Assembly (NCBI GenBank): GCA_030524635.1
Contig: JAUNGG010000040.1
Location: forward strand, 1-38,355
DNA length: 38,355 bases
Direction of reading: 5' to 3'
From: Lachnospiraceae bacterium
GTDB lineage: Bacteria > Bacillota > Clostridia > Lachnospirales > Lachnospiraceae
Each line of letters starts with the position of its first letter. The first letter of the stretch is position 1. A program made the translations under genes and the position numbers. A model generated the notes under the pieces. The model was not told the DNA's origin and searched no databases. It worked only from the letters and a program-made list of their open reading frames with translations. Shown one piece after another: positions 8,250-15,382 of this stretch.

Positions 8250-8718
8250 GATCAAAAGCGGAGCGAACATTGGAAGTGCATCGCTGATTTTAATTTTTAT
8301 TGTACTTTGCCTGGGAACCTTCGGCCTGCTGTCTTTAACCAGCGCCCGGAATGACCTGGATCTGGCGGAGCGGAACGCAGAGGCGGTATCCGGCTTTTAT
8401 CAGGCCGATTCCCAAGGAGAGGCATTTCGGATGCAGGTGGATACTGCATTACAGGATGCCTTGCAGGAAAATCCGGAAGATCCGGAAGCTGGATTAACTG
8501 CCAGGCTGGGAGAAGCGTACCATGCTAAGGAGCAGTCGGCATGGATGGAAATTCCCATGAACAGTGGTCAGGCCCTTGCAGTAAAGATTGGAATATCCTG
8601 GAAGGATGGCCGGGGAAGAACCCGGATCCGACAGTGGAATGTATATAACCGAGAGGAGTATGAAATCGACCAGGCGATGCCGGTATGGAGCGGCGAGCCG
8701 AAGTCAGGTGAACCGTAA
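8236..8718 (+). CDS. Single-span membrane protein of the pilus-like operon
   Basis: A 160-residue protein. The start at 8236 (MAKSEIKSG) is chosen because AGGAGG lies just upstream, inside the end of the previous gene. One transmembrane segment covers about residues 15-35 (SLILIFIVLCLGTFGLLSL), then a helix rich in Ala, Asp and Glu and a small domain ending in a WNVYNREEYEID strand. It lacks Glu at +5, so prepilin processing is doubtful. Its position directly before the PilT-like ATPase and overlap with the pseudopilin gene suggest it belongs to the same envelope machine. I do not recognise a named family. Confidence 0.75.
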   Translation: MAKSEIKSGANIGSASLILIFIVLCLGTFGLLSLTSARNDLDLAERNAEAVSGFYQADSQGEAFRMQVDTALQDALQENPEDPEAGLTARLGEAYHAKEQSAWMEIPMNSGQALAVKIGISWKDGRGRTRIRQWNVYNREEYEIDQAMPVWSGEPKSGEP

Positions 8719-8749
8719 TAGACGTGGTTAGTGAGAGGAGGAGTTACAG

Positions 8750-9817
8750 ATGGAGGTGTCACAGCTTTTTACACAGGCTGTTGAACAGGGGGCATCCGAT
8801 ATCTTTCTGATACCTGGTATGCCGTTTTCTTATAAGATCGGCGGGCGGATCCGTTATCAGGGAACGGAGCGGATCTTCCCGGATGAAATGGATAAGATGA
8901 TCACCCAGGTTTATGAGATTGCCGGACATCGGGATATGACCAAGGTGCTGGAATGTGGGGATGATGATTTTTCTTTTGCAATCAAGGGCCTGTCCCGTTT
9001 CCGTGCCAGCGTGATGCGGCAGAGAGGTTCCCTGGCGGCAATCATCCGGATCGTGCGGTTTGAGCTGCCTGATTTCCGGGCGCTGAACCTGCCTCAAAGT
9101 GTGATCGATATTTCAAAAATGACAAAGGGACTGGTGCTGGTGACCGGCCCGGCAGGAAGCGGAAAGAGTACAACTCTCGCCTGTATCATTAATGAGATCA
9201 ACCAGACCAGAAATGCCCATGTGATCACTCTGGAGGATCCCATTGAGTATCTCCACCGCCACAATAAGAGCGTGGTGACCCAGCGGGAGATCGGTAATGA
9301 TACAGACAGCTACATGAGCGGACTTCGGGCTGCCCTGCGCCAGGCACCGGATGTGATCCTGTTAGGTGAGATGCGGGATTACGAGACCATCCGGACGGCT
9401 ATGACGGCTGCAGAGACGGGGCATCTGGTGATCTCCACCCTTCATACCATCGGAGCGGCAAAGACCATTGACCGTATCGTGGACAGCTTTCCTCCTAACC
9501 AGCAGGCACAGATCCGGGTGCAGCTTTCCATGGTGCTGCAGGCGGTGGTATCCCAGCAGCTGATCCCGCGAAAGGACGGCGGCGGTGTGATCCCGGCTCT
9601 GGAGATCATGTTCCTGGACAATGCCATCCGAAATATGATCCGGGAATCCAAGGTGCATCAGATCGATGGTGTGATCGCCACTTCTATGGAAAAGGGCATG
9701 ATCAGCATGGATAACAGCCTGTTCCGGCTGTACCGTGCCGGCATGATCTCACGAAATGATGCGGTGATGTACAGCAGCAACAGCGAACTGATGGATAAGA
9801 AGCTGAGCCGGCTGTAG
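8750..9817 (+). CDS. PilT-type twitching/secretion ATPase
   Basis: A 355-residue hexameric cytoplasmic ATPase. Visible motifs: Walker A GPAGSGKST at about residues 133-141, DPIEYLH (Asp box), Walker B region VILLGEMRD near 205, the His box STLHT, and AIRNMIRE near residue 290, which matches the AIRNLIRE signature that separates PilT retraction ATPases from PilB/GspE. The protein lacks the long N-terminal domain and the zinc Cys motif of PilB/GspE. GAGAGGAGG precedes the ATG. It is the last gene of the operon and the only motor gene in it. In characterised type IV pili PilT depolymerises the fibre; here it could act alone in short-pilus dynamics or with an ATPase encoded elsewhere. Confidence 0.92.
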   Translation: MEVSQLFTQAVEQGASDIFLIPGMPFSYKIGGRIRYQGTERIFPDEMDKMITQVYEIAGHRDMTKVLECGDDDFSFAIKGLSRFRASVMRQRGSLAAIIRIVRFELPDFRALNLPQSVIDISKMTKGLVLVTGPAGSGKSTTLACIINEINQTRNAHVITLEDPIEYLHRHNKSVVTQREIGNDTDSYMSGLRAALRQAPDVILLGEMRDYETIRTAMTAAETGHLVISTLHTIGAAKTIDRIVDSFPPNQQAQIRVQLSMVLQAVVSQQLIPRKDGGGVIPALEIMFLDNAIRNMIRESKVHQIDGVIATSMEKGMISMDNSLFRLYRAGMISRNDAVMYSSNSELMDKKLSRL

Positions 9818-9937
9818 TTATATGATGGAATCGGCACATTTCCCCATGGAAATTCTGGATAAAAGATAAAAATCAGCATAATTTTCCGAAAGAACTTCTA
9901 TACTAAGAAGGACAAAGGCTTAGAAAAGGAGTTCAAA

Positions 9938-10978
9938 ATGAGGATCGATAAACGAAAAATTGCATTGGTAGGCTGCGGTATGGTGGGAATGAGCTATGCA
10001 TACAGCCTGCTGAATCAGACCGCCTGCGATGAGCTGGTTCTGATCGATGTAAATGAAAAGAAAGCAATGGGCGAGGCAATGGATCTAAACCATGGCCTTG
10101 CCTTTGCTGCGTCTAATATGGAAATTTATGCAGGAAGCTATCAGGACTGCCGGGACGCAGATCTGGTGGTGATCTGTGCCGGAGTGGCCCAGAAGCCGGG
10201 GGAAACCAGGCTGGCTCTCCTAAAGCGAAATGCTGCTGTGTTCCGCTCCATTATTGAGCCGGTTACAAGAAGCGGATTCAATGGGATCTTTCTGGTGGCC
10301 ACCAATCCGGTGGATGTGATGACCAGGATCACCTGCGCCCTGTCCGGTTTTAATCCCCGGAGAGTATTGGGCAGCGGTACGGCACTGGATACGGCCCGTC
10401 TCCGCTACCTGCTGGGAGAATACCTCCATGTAGATCCCAGAAATGTGCATGCTTACGTGATGGGGGAGCATGGCGACAGCGAGTTTGTCCCATGGAGCCA
10501 GGCCATGGTAGCTACCAGGCCGATCCTGGAGCTTTGCCAGGCTGGCGGCAGGGAGACAGAGGAAAAAACTGGGGAAGAAAAAAGCGGATCAGGATCTGCT
10601 GCCAGAGGAGGCACGGCTGGTTTAGCAGGAGACACGGAGGAGGAAACCATCAGCCGGGAACAGCTTCAGCATATTGCAGACCAGGTAAAAGGCGCCGCCT
10701 ACCAGATCATCGATGCCAAGCAGGCTACCTACTACGGGATCGGCATGGCGCTGACCAGGATCACCAAGGCAGTCTTAGGGGATGAAAACAGTGTTCTGAC
10801 CGTATCCGCCATGCTGAAGGGCGAATACGGCCAGAGAGAAGTGTTTGCCGGCGTTCCCTGCGTGATCAATGGAAATGGGATCCGGCGGATCCTGGAGCTT
10901 CCGCTGACAGAGGAAGAGCAGAAGCTGTTTAACACTTCCTGCAGGACTCTTCAGGAAAGCTTTGAAGGAGTATTGTAA
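9938..10978 (+). CDS. ldh: L-lactate dehydrogenase with an internal linker
   Basis: A 346-residue NAD-dependent enzyme reducing pyruvate to L-lactate. The N-terminal Rossmann motif is VGCGMVGMSY, with Asp37 in LIDVNEK favouring NAD. The substrate loop AQKPGETR has the Gln typical of lactate rather than malate dehydrogenases and the catalytic-loop Arg; LDTARLR holds the substrate-binding Arg; MGEHGDSE has the catalytic His178. Residues about 202-237 are a Gly/Glu/Lys/Thr-rich insert not present in ordinary LDH (about 315 residues). It falls in the surface turn before the helix beginning EQLQHIADQV, so the active site should be unaffected. AAAAGGAG precedes the ATG. The 3' end lies 11 bp from the convergent DUF4397 gene. 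Confidence 0.95.
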   Translation: MRIDKRKIALVGCGMVGMSYAYSLLNQTACDELVLIDVNEKKAMGEAMDLNHGLAFAASNMEIYAGSYQDCRDADLVVICAGVAQKPGETRLALLKRNAAVFRSIIEPVTRSGFNGIFLVATNPVDVMTRITCALSGFNPRRVLGSGTALDTARLRYLLGEYLHVDPRNVHAYVMGEHGDSEFVPWSQAMVATRPILELCQAGGRETEEKTGEEKSGSGSAARGGTAGLAGDTEEETISREQLQHIADQVKGAAYQIIDAKQATYYGIGMALTRITKAVLGDENSVLTVSAMLKGEYGQREVFAGVPCVINGNGIRRILELPLTEEEQKLFNTSCRTLQESFEGVL

Positions 10979-10989
10979 AATCCTTAATG

Positions 10990-12165
10990 TCAGTCATTTA
11001 CAGTCAGCATCCGCAGGCTGTAGGAGGACCAGACATTTCCAATGATGTAAGTGGTTGTATTCTGGCCAGCACGAATGGTCACATTGTCCGAGGTCAGAGG
11101 CCGGGAGAGGGGGCTGGTTCCGGTGATGGCGCCGATAATGATGATCGGAAGCTCACGGATCACACCGGAGAAGTTTGCATTGGTCAGATAGAAGGTGTAG
11201 GTTCCGGCCAGAGCCCGCTTGTAGGAAGAAATCTGAGTGAAACGGAGATTCCGGAAGATGGTGTCGCCGTTGTACATCCTCACGTCAAAGCTGGAGCCGC
11301 TGTAGCTGGCATTGACCACGCGGTAGCAGCCGTAGCCGGCAGGCAGATTGCTGCAGCCGGTGTCCGCAACCTGGATCATTTCCAGTCCGCCTTCCCTGGC
11401 ATCTACCAGAACCATGGTCACCTTCTGATTGGCTGTAAAGGGGAAGGTCTGCTGCAGAAGCAGCGCCTGCATTCCTGTGGTCCGGTTGACGGAAACGGTA
11501 TGGAACCCGTCAGAGACCGGCTGGTAATAGGAAACATTGCCGAACTGAGAATTGGATGAGTAAGGGATGCCGTCAATGCGGAAGGTGACTGGGAATGTAT
11601 TGGTGGATGCATTGATAAAACGAACCTGACCATAAGCAGCTGACGGCATGACCGGATTGCCGGGGAACGATGGGAATGACGGCATAGATGGAATCGATGG
11701 CATAGACGGTGTTGATGGGACGGAAGGTGAGGATGGCATCGATGGAATTACAGGGAGGCCTGGAAAGCCGGGAACGGAAGGAGTCGATGAGTCACAGGTG
11801 GCACAGCCCCAGGTCACATTTCCTGGATAGACCATATGCCGGCCTTCAGGCGGGGCAGCGTCATCAGATTCATATTCCATGTTGTTATTGCGTGCAGCGT
11901 TCCAGCCTGCGGCATTATTTGCATCCATCATAGCTTGGGGGGAGGCTGGCATATTGCCCTCCGGTGTGATTGGAGCCGCCGTATTGCTGTTTTCTGTCAT
12001 TGTGCCTGGATAAGATGGGATGCCTCCTTCCGGAGCAATGGGAGTGGTCATGCCGCCCTGGGTAGGACTGTGCCAGCCGGCAGGTTCAGCGGTATCATTT
12101 GCAGCGTTTGCAGGGAAGCTGTCAGAGGAAGCAGAGGGAGTTTGATAGGAATCATTTTCAGCCAT
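10990..12165 (-). CDS. DUF4397 domain protein with proline-rich stalk
   Basis: A 391-residue protein with no signal peptide. Residues 1-125 are low-complexity, rich in Asn, Pro, Ala and Met, with two related APEGG/TPEGN segments. Residues about 128-172 form a three-residue repeat of the P-S-x type (PSMPSSPSVPSTPSMPS and so on) flanked by PGFPGLP and PSFPG, likely an extended polyproline stalk. The remaining 215 residues are beta-rich: VRFINASTNTFPVTFRIDG and RVVNASYSGSSFDVRMYNG are two DUF4397-like repeats. The gene points towards ldh with no terminator between them. The domain is known from surface and envelope proteins; with no export signal, a spore or mother-cell-assembled surface location is one possibility, but this is inference. 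Confidence 0.85.
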   Translation of the reverse strand: MAENDSYQTPSASSDSFPANAANDTAEPAGWHSPTQGGMTTPIAPEGGIPSYPGTMTENSNTAAPITPEGNMPASPQAMMDANNAAGWNAARNNNMEYESDDAAPPEGRHMVYPGNVTWGCATCDSSTPSVPGFPGLPVIPSMPSSPSVPSTPSMPSIPSMPSFPSFPGNPVMPSAAYGQVRFINASTNTFPVTFRIDGIPYSSNSQFGNVSYYQPVSDGFHTVSVNRTTGMQALLLQQTFPFTANQKVTMVLVDAREGGLEMIQVADTGCSNLPAGYGCYRVVNASYSGSSFDVRMYNGDTIFRNLRFTQISSYKRALAGTYTFYLTNANFSGVIRELPIIIIGAITGTSPLSRPLTSDNVTIRAGQNTTTYIIGNVWSSYSLRMLTVND

Positions 12166-12239
12166 AATAAGACCTCTTCAATTTTTTTACTTTATCATAT
12201 GTGGAGCAGGAGGGAAGTTTCCGAAAAATAAACGGTATT

Positions 12240-12434
12240 TTAAGATTTGCCATCTGCGTGAGCACAGGATGCCTTGCAGGAAGCACACAATGCTTCACGG
12301 GCTGTGATGGTTGCCAGGGAATCGCCTAACTGAGAGAAAATAGAAGCCAGCAGGGCGATCTCATCCTCTGAGCGGCCCTCCGCGATGCAGCAGGCCAGGG
12401 CAGAAACGGTCATTAAAAGTTCACAGGATTGCAT
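12240..12434 (-). CDS. Small conserved protein, possibly DUF6774
   Basis: A 64-residue protein: QSCELLMTVSALACCIAEG, then DEIALLASIFSQLGDSLATI and a Cys-containing C-terminal end (ALCASCKASCAH). The pattern of two short helices with a DE-hALLASIFSQLGD core resembles small Lachnospiraceae proteins assigned to DUF6774, as I recall. GAGGTGAT lies upstream of the ATG on the minus strand, which supports translation. No function is known. It lies downstream-to-upstream between the DUF4397 gene and the tRNA-Thr promoter. Confidence 0.65.
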   Translation of the reverse strand: MQSCELLMTVSALACCIAEGRSEDEIALLASIFSQLGDSLATITAREALCASCKASCAHADGKS

Positions 12435-12503
12435 GATATCACCTCAGTACAGTATATGAGGAAAAGGTGGGAAAAATTATTTAAAAAAATTTTCAAAATT
12501 GTC

Positions 12504-12532
12504 TTGATAAATTTGAAAACTTGTGGTAGACT
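12504..12532 (+). promoter_or_regulatory. Promoter for tRNA-Thr copy 1
   Basis: TTGATA (12504-12509) and TAGACT (12527-12532) are spaced by 17 bp, about 50 bp upstream of the tRNA start. Confidence 0.65.
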
Positions 12533-12581
12533 ATACGAGTCGCATGTGAGAGGCATCCTCCACAGGACATAAATATGGAAT

Positions 12582-12654
12582 GCTGCTGTGGCTCAGTCGG
12601 TAGAGCGTCGCATTGGTAGTGCGGAGGTCACGGGTCCGATTCCCGTCAGCAGCT
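12582..12654 (+). tRNA. tRNA-Thr (anticodon GGT), copy 1
   Basis: A 73-base cloverleaf. Acceptor GCTGCTG pairs with CAGCAGC, the D-arm contains GCTCAGTCGGTAGAGC, the anticodon loop TTGGTAG is closed by TCGCA/TGCGG, and the T-arm is ACGGG TCCGATT CCCGT. CCA is not encoded. Base for base it is identical to the tRNA on the opposite strand at 18848-18920. Confidence 0.96.
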
Positions 12655-12659
12655 GTTTT

Positions 12660-12688
12660 AGCCCTTGATATTTCAAGGGCTTTTTTTC
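12660..12688 (+). terminator. Terminator of tRNA-Thr copy 1
   Basis: AGCCCTTGA, a 4-base loop and TCAAGGGCT form a perfect 9-bp stem followed by seven T residues. Confidence 0.9.
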
Positions 12689-12692
12689 ACAT

Positions 12693-12991
12693 ATGGAAAA
12701 TATTATAGAATTTGGAACAGAAATTCAGGCTGAAATGGCGTTTGTTTCTTTCCAGGCTGCATTAGAATATGTTTTTAAGCTTCTAATTGATAAATATAAA
12801 GACGGTTCTAAATTGATGCTGATTCTTTGCGGATCATCAATGTCTTATATGGAGGAACACCTCAGTATTTATTGCAAATGGATGATAGACTGAGCATTGA
12901 GTGTGCGGCGCAGGTCAGCGAGGAATTATTTGAGCGGGATTATAATGAGATCGGAGAAATGATCCAGGAATACAAAAGGCGGAATCGATGA
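12693..12991 (+). pseudogene. Remnant of a DUF234-associated AAA ATPase, multiply deleted
   Basis: The first frame (12693-12893) reads FGTEIQAEMAFVSFQAALEYVFKL, then LIDKYKDGSKLMLILCGSSMSYMEEH, two separate blocks of the AAA ATPase family common in Lachnospiraceae. The intervening Walker B block and everything before the first block, including the P-loop, are missing. A second frame resumes at about 12855 with GGTPQYLLQMDDRLSIE, another block from further along the same family, so about 60 residues are lost and the frame is shifted. The tail to the stop at 12991 (SEELFERDYNEIGEMIQEYKRR) looks unrelated and could be the end of another gene. The tail stop lies 1 bp before the ATG of the next gene. 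It directly follows the tRNA terminator. Confidence 0.75.
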
Positions 12992-12992
12992 G

Positions 12993-14123
12993 ATGAATGA
13001 TAGATTAAACGAACTGCAGGCCTGCCTTCCGGGGCTTCGCCCTGGGCTGGGGCCGGAATATGAAAAGCTGGCAGAGGTGTTTCAGCACCAGGTTTTTGAA
13101 CTATATCCAGATGATACATACAGGGCGGAATCCGGTACCCCAAAGGAAGCGTGCTGTGATTACTATATTCCCTATATGATGAACGATGCGCTGGAGTGTT
13201 ATCTGGTTCTGGAGCGCTGCCGGATGACTGGAACCTATTTTGCAGATTATGAGTTGGAAGCGGAAGGAGAACTGGTTCAGGATGGAGAACGAACCGGGCT
13301 TGTGGTACGGCAGGGGAAAGGGGAATTCTGCAACGCTTTCACACTTTGGTTTCACGGCATTCATCAGGTTCTGCAGTGCTACCAGTACCATAGGATCGGC
13401 CATTTCTGGGTAACCGGGCAGGAGCAGTGGCGGCAGTTGGTTTACATGATCGGAACGATCTATGATAAATATGAATATATGGGGGAGGCAGTCTGCAATG
13501 AGAAGGAGCTGGAGCTGATGGATTTGATCGGTTTTGCCCCGTTTCGTCATTGGTCTCCGATCAGTGATTCCCTGGAGGAGAAGTACCCGGAAACGGCAGA
13601 GGGAATTGGGTGTATGAGGCGGCTGGCGCGAGAAGCTGGCGATCTGGAGTATGAGCGGCTGGTGCAGTTCTATAAAAGAATGCCGAACCGTTGGATGGAG
13701 AAGCAGTTAAGTCGGAAATTGCTGGATCCCGGACGGGAGCCGCTGTACCAGTTGATCTGGAACAAGCTGCGGGAGGCATCTGAAGCCTACGAAGAGCGCA
13801 GATATCCGAAGCCTTTGGAGCAGGAAATCAAGGAAAAACGGAAGGAAGTCCATCGGGCGCTTGCGGAGAGGGGCTTTCGTGGACAGTATCCGAAATACTG
13901 GAAGGAAGAGCAGCATGGAATGGGGAGTATATGGATCCTGGCTGTGGAGGAGCACCCATTTACCAGGATGGAAGCAGAGGACTATGCCTTTCGGATCCAG
14001 TTTATGGTGTCGGAATTTGACAAGAGCTTCCAGGGAAAAGCAGAGATGAATGGAGGATTTTTCAGAGGAAAGGGGAGACGCGGATGGATTGCAGACGACT
14101 TAAAATTTTTGGAAATGGTTTAG
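12993..14123 (+). CDS. Uncharacterised protein, possibly DUF3878 family
   Basis: A 376-residue soluble protein with no signal peptide or membrane span. It has an aromatic-rich N-terminal half (CCDYYIPYMMNDALECYLVLERC, FTLWFHGIHQVLQCYQYHRIGHFW as visible stretches), a charged middle, and a basic helical segment (KEKRKEVHRALAERGF) before a C-terminal EEHPFTRMEAEDYAFRIQFMVSEF. Length and these features resemble DUF3878, but I recall that family only loosely. No catalytic motif is evident. The ATG follows the upstream stop by 1 bp and lacks a strong ribosome binding site, so it may be read through coupling with the remnant upstream ORF. The P-loop kinase gene follows closely. Confidence 0.75.
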   Translation: MNDRLNELQACLPGLRPGLGPEYEKLAEVFQHQVFELYPDDTYRAESGTPKEACCDYYIPYMMNDALECYLVLERCRMTGTYFADYELEAEGELVQDGERTGLVVRQGKGEFCNAFTLWFHGIHQVLQCYQYHRIGHFWVTGQEQWRQLVYMIGTIYDKYEYMGEAVCNEKELELMDLIGFAPFRHWSPISDSLEEKYPETAEGIGCMRRLAREAGDLEYERLVQFYKRMPNRWMEKQLSRKLLDPGREPLYQLIWNKLREASEAYEERRYPKPLEQEIKEKRKEVHRALAERGFRGQYPKYWKEEQHGMGSIWILAVEEHPFTRMEAEDYAFRIQFMVSEFDKSFQGKAEMNGGFFRGKGRRGWIADDLKFLEMV

Positions 14124-14171
14124 CAGGAAAAAGTGATCCAGAACGGATGGAATGAGAGGAGAAAGGTTGGT

Positions 14172-14705
14172 ATGAAAATCGCCATGATCAGCTACAGCGG
14201 CAGCGGTAAATCTACGCTCGCCCGGTTTTTAGGCAAATGCTATCAGGTTCCGGTACTGCATTTGGATTGTGTCCACTGGCTTCCTGGATGGAAGGAACGT
14301 GAAGGGAAAGAGGAGCAGGTATTGGTGGAGCAGTTTATGGATGCAAATGATTCCTGGGTGATCGATGGAAATTATACCAAGCTTTCCTACCAACGGCGGA
14401 TGAAAGAAGCAGATCGAATCATCTTTCTTAATTTTAACCGATTTACCTGTCTGTACCGTGCCTGGAAGCGGCTGATGCGATATCAAGGAGAAGCCAGAGA
14501 ATCCATGACCGAGGGCTGTACAGAAAAGTTGGATCTTGAATTTATCTGGTGGATTCTTTATAAAGGAAGGACTAGAAAATACCGGAAGCGGTATCAGGCG
14601 GTCAGGAAGCAATATCCGGAGAAAGTGACAGTGATTCGCAGTCAGAGGCAGCTGGATGCTTTTATGGCTCGAATCTGCCATCTGCTTGCAATGAGCCGCA
14701 GTTGA
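14172..14705 (+). CDS. FlaR-like P-loop nucleoside/nucleotide kinase
   Basis: A 177-residue protein of the adenylate-kinase-like topology-modulation (FlaR) group. Walker A SYSGSGKST lies at residues 7-15, the HLDxxxWLPGW block near 33 is typical of this group, and WVIDGNY near residue 70 holds the second conserved motif. The tail has an RTRKYRKRYQAVRKQYPEKVTVIRS pattern shared by the family (shown here only in part: RTRKYRKRYQAV). The start at 14172 is chosen since GAGAGGAGAAAGG lies upstream and Walker A then falls at the expected distance. A small-molecule kinase activity is inferred; substrate unknown. Confidence 0.8.
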   Translation: MKIAMISYSGSGKSTLARFLGKCYQVPVLHLDCVHWLPGWKEREGKEEQVLVEQFMDANDSWVIDGNYTKLSYQRRMKEADRIIFLNFNRFTCLYRAWKRLMRYQGEARESMTEGCTEKLDLEFIWWILYKGRTRKYRKRYQAVRKQYPEKVTVIRSQRQLDAFMARICHLLAMSRS

Positions 14706-14836
14706 TGTTAGAATGGTATCATAATGAAGCTGAATGCACTGGGTGAACTGACGCATTCGCCGGAACTGCAGGAAATAAGAACACCGAACGGACAGTTATT
14801 GCAAGATAAAATGATACCTCTGCAGGGGAGGGCAGC

Positions 14837-15121
14837 ATGGATACAATATCACTTTTAGAGGAACTGCAAATTTACGCAAAACGAGACATCCAGATCCGCC
14901 AGCGGCTTCTGGCAACCAGACGGGAGGACCAGCCGGTATCGGCATTCTGCCGGGTCTGTCAGGAACTGGGGTATCCGATCTATGAGATGGATCTGCTTCA
15001 GGCGGGAGAGGAATTCTATGCTTCCATGAAGCGCAGCACCAACGGCGGAGGAGAGAATTCTCCTGTGCTTGTAGGGGAGGACGATCTGTACGAGTTGTTT
15101 TTTGTAAATTTGGAAGTATAG
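14837..15121 (+). CDS. Nif11-like small protein, orphan
   Basis: A 94-residue protein. Its first 60 residues follow the Nif11 pattern: a helix (ISLLEELQIYAKRDIQIRQRLLATR), a short acidic turn and CRVCQELGYPIYEMDLLQAGEEFY. The C-terminus has STNGGGENSPVLVGEDDLYELFF. Nif11-type domains occur as leader peptides of ribosomally made, modified peptides (RiPPs), yet here no radical SAM, cyclodehydratase, lanthipeptide synthetase or peptidase-containing transporter gene lies nearby, and the C-terminus is not an obvious core. GCAGGGGAGG precedes the ATG. A strong terminator follows. A conserved housekeeping-type Nif11 homolog is the alternative reading. Confidence 0.7.
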   Translation: MDTISLLEELQIYAKRDIQIRQRLLATRREDQPVSAFCRVCQELGYPIYEMDLLQAGEEFYASMKRSTNGGGENSPVLVGEDDLYELFFVNLEV

Positions 15122-15130
15122 CATGTAGAA

Positions 15131-15162
15131 AAGCAGGCAGGATTAAAAACTGCCTGCTTTTT
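15131..15162 (+). terminator. Terminator after the Nif11-like gene
   Basis: AAGCAGGCAG (15131-15140) pairs with CTGCCTGCTT (15150-15159) across a 9-base loop and is followed by TTTT. Confidence 0.92.
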
Positions 15163-15222
15163 GAATTAAAGTTTAATTTATAGCTAATATCTTACAAAAT
15201 ATGAAATAATGAAAGAAAAGTC

Positions 15223-15251
15223 TTGCAAAATATGGATATTTTCTATAATAT
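15223..15251 (+). promoter_or_regulatory. Probable promoter for adenine deaminase
   Basis: TTGCAA (15223-15228) precedes TATAAT (15244-15249, 15-bp spacer) and the overlapping TAATAT (15246-15251, 17-bp spacer) in an AT-rich stretch. About 130 bases of leader separate it from the start codon. I see no purine-riboswitch consensus in the leader. Confidence 0.5.
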
Positions 15252-15382
15252 GATATGTAACACAAGAAGTTGAGGCTGATTTTTACAAACAATATTGATT
15301 CCTGTGAAATTAAGAAGCGTTTAAGAACAGACAGCGGTTCTGTATTTTCACAGCTGCATATTTATAGTATTAAAAAGGGGAT

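Noticed and set aside
11648..11830. A plus-strand reading frame with a Gly-x-x collagen-like repeat
   Set aside because: It is the complement of the proline codons of the DUF4397 stalk. CCN-rich repeats produce GGN on the other strand. No ribosome binding site precedes it.
14724..14858. A possible 44-residue small protein before the Nif11-like gene, and an inverted repeat GGTATCAT (14715-14722)/ATGATACC (14811-14818)
   Set aside because: The frame overlaps the next gene's start by 22 bases and lacks a ribosome binding site. The repeat arms are 88 bases apart with no clear structure between them.
15163..15382. Purine riboswitch upstream of adenine deaminase
   Set aside because: No purine-aptamer loop consensus could be found; only AT-rich promoter sequence and a leader are visible.
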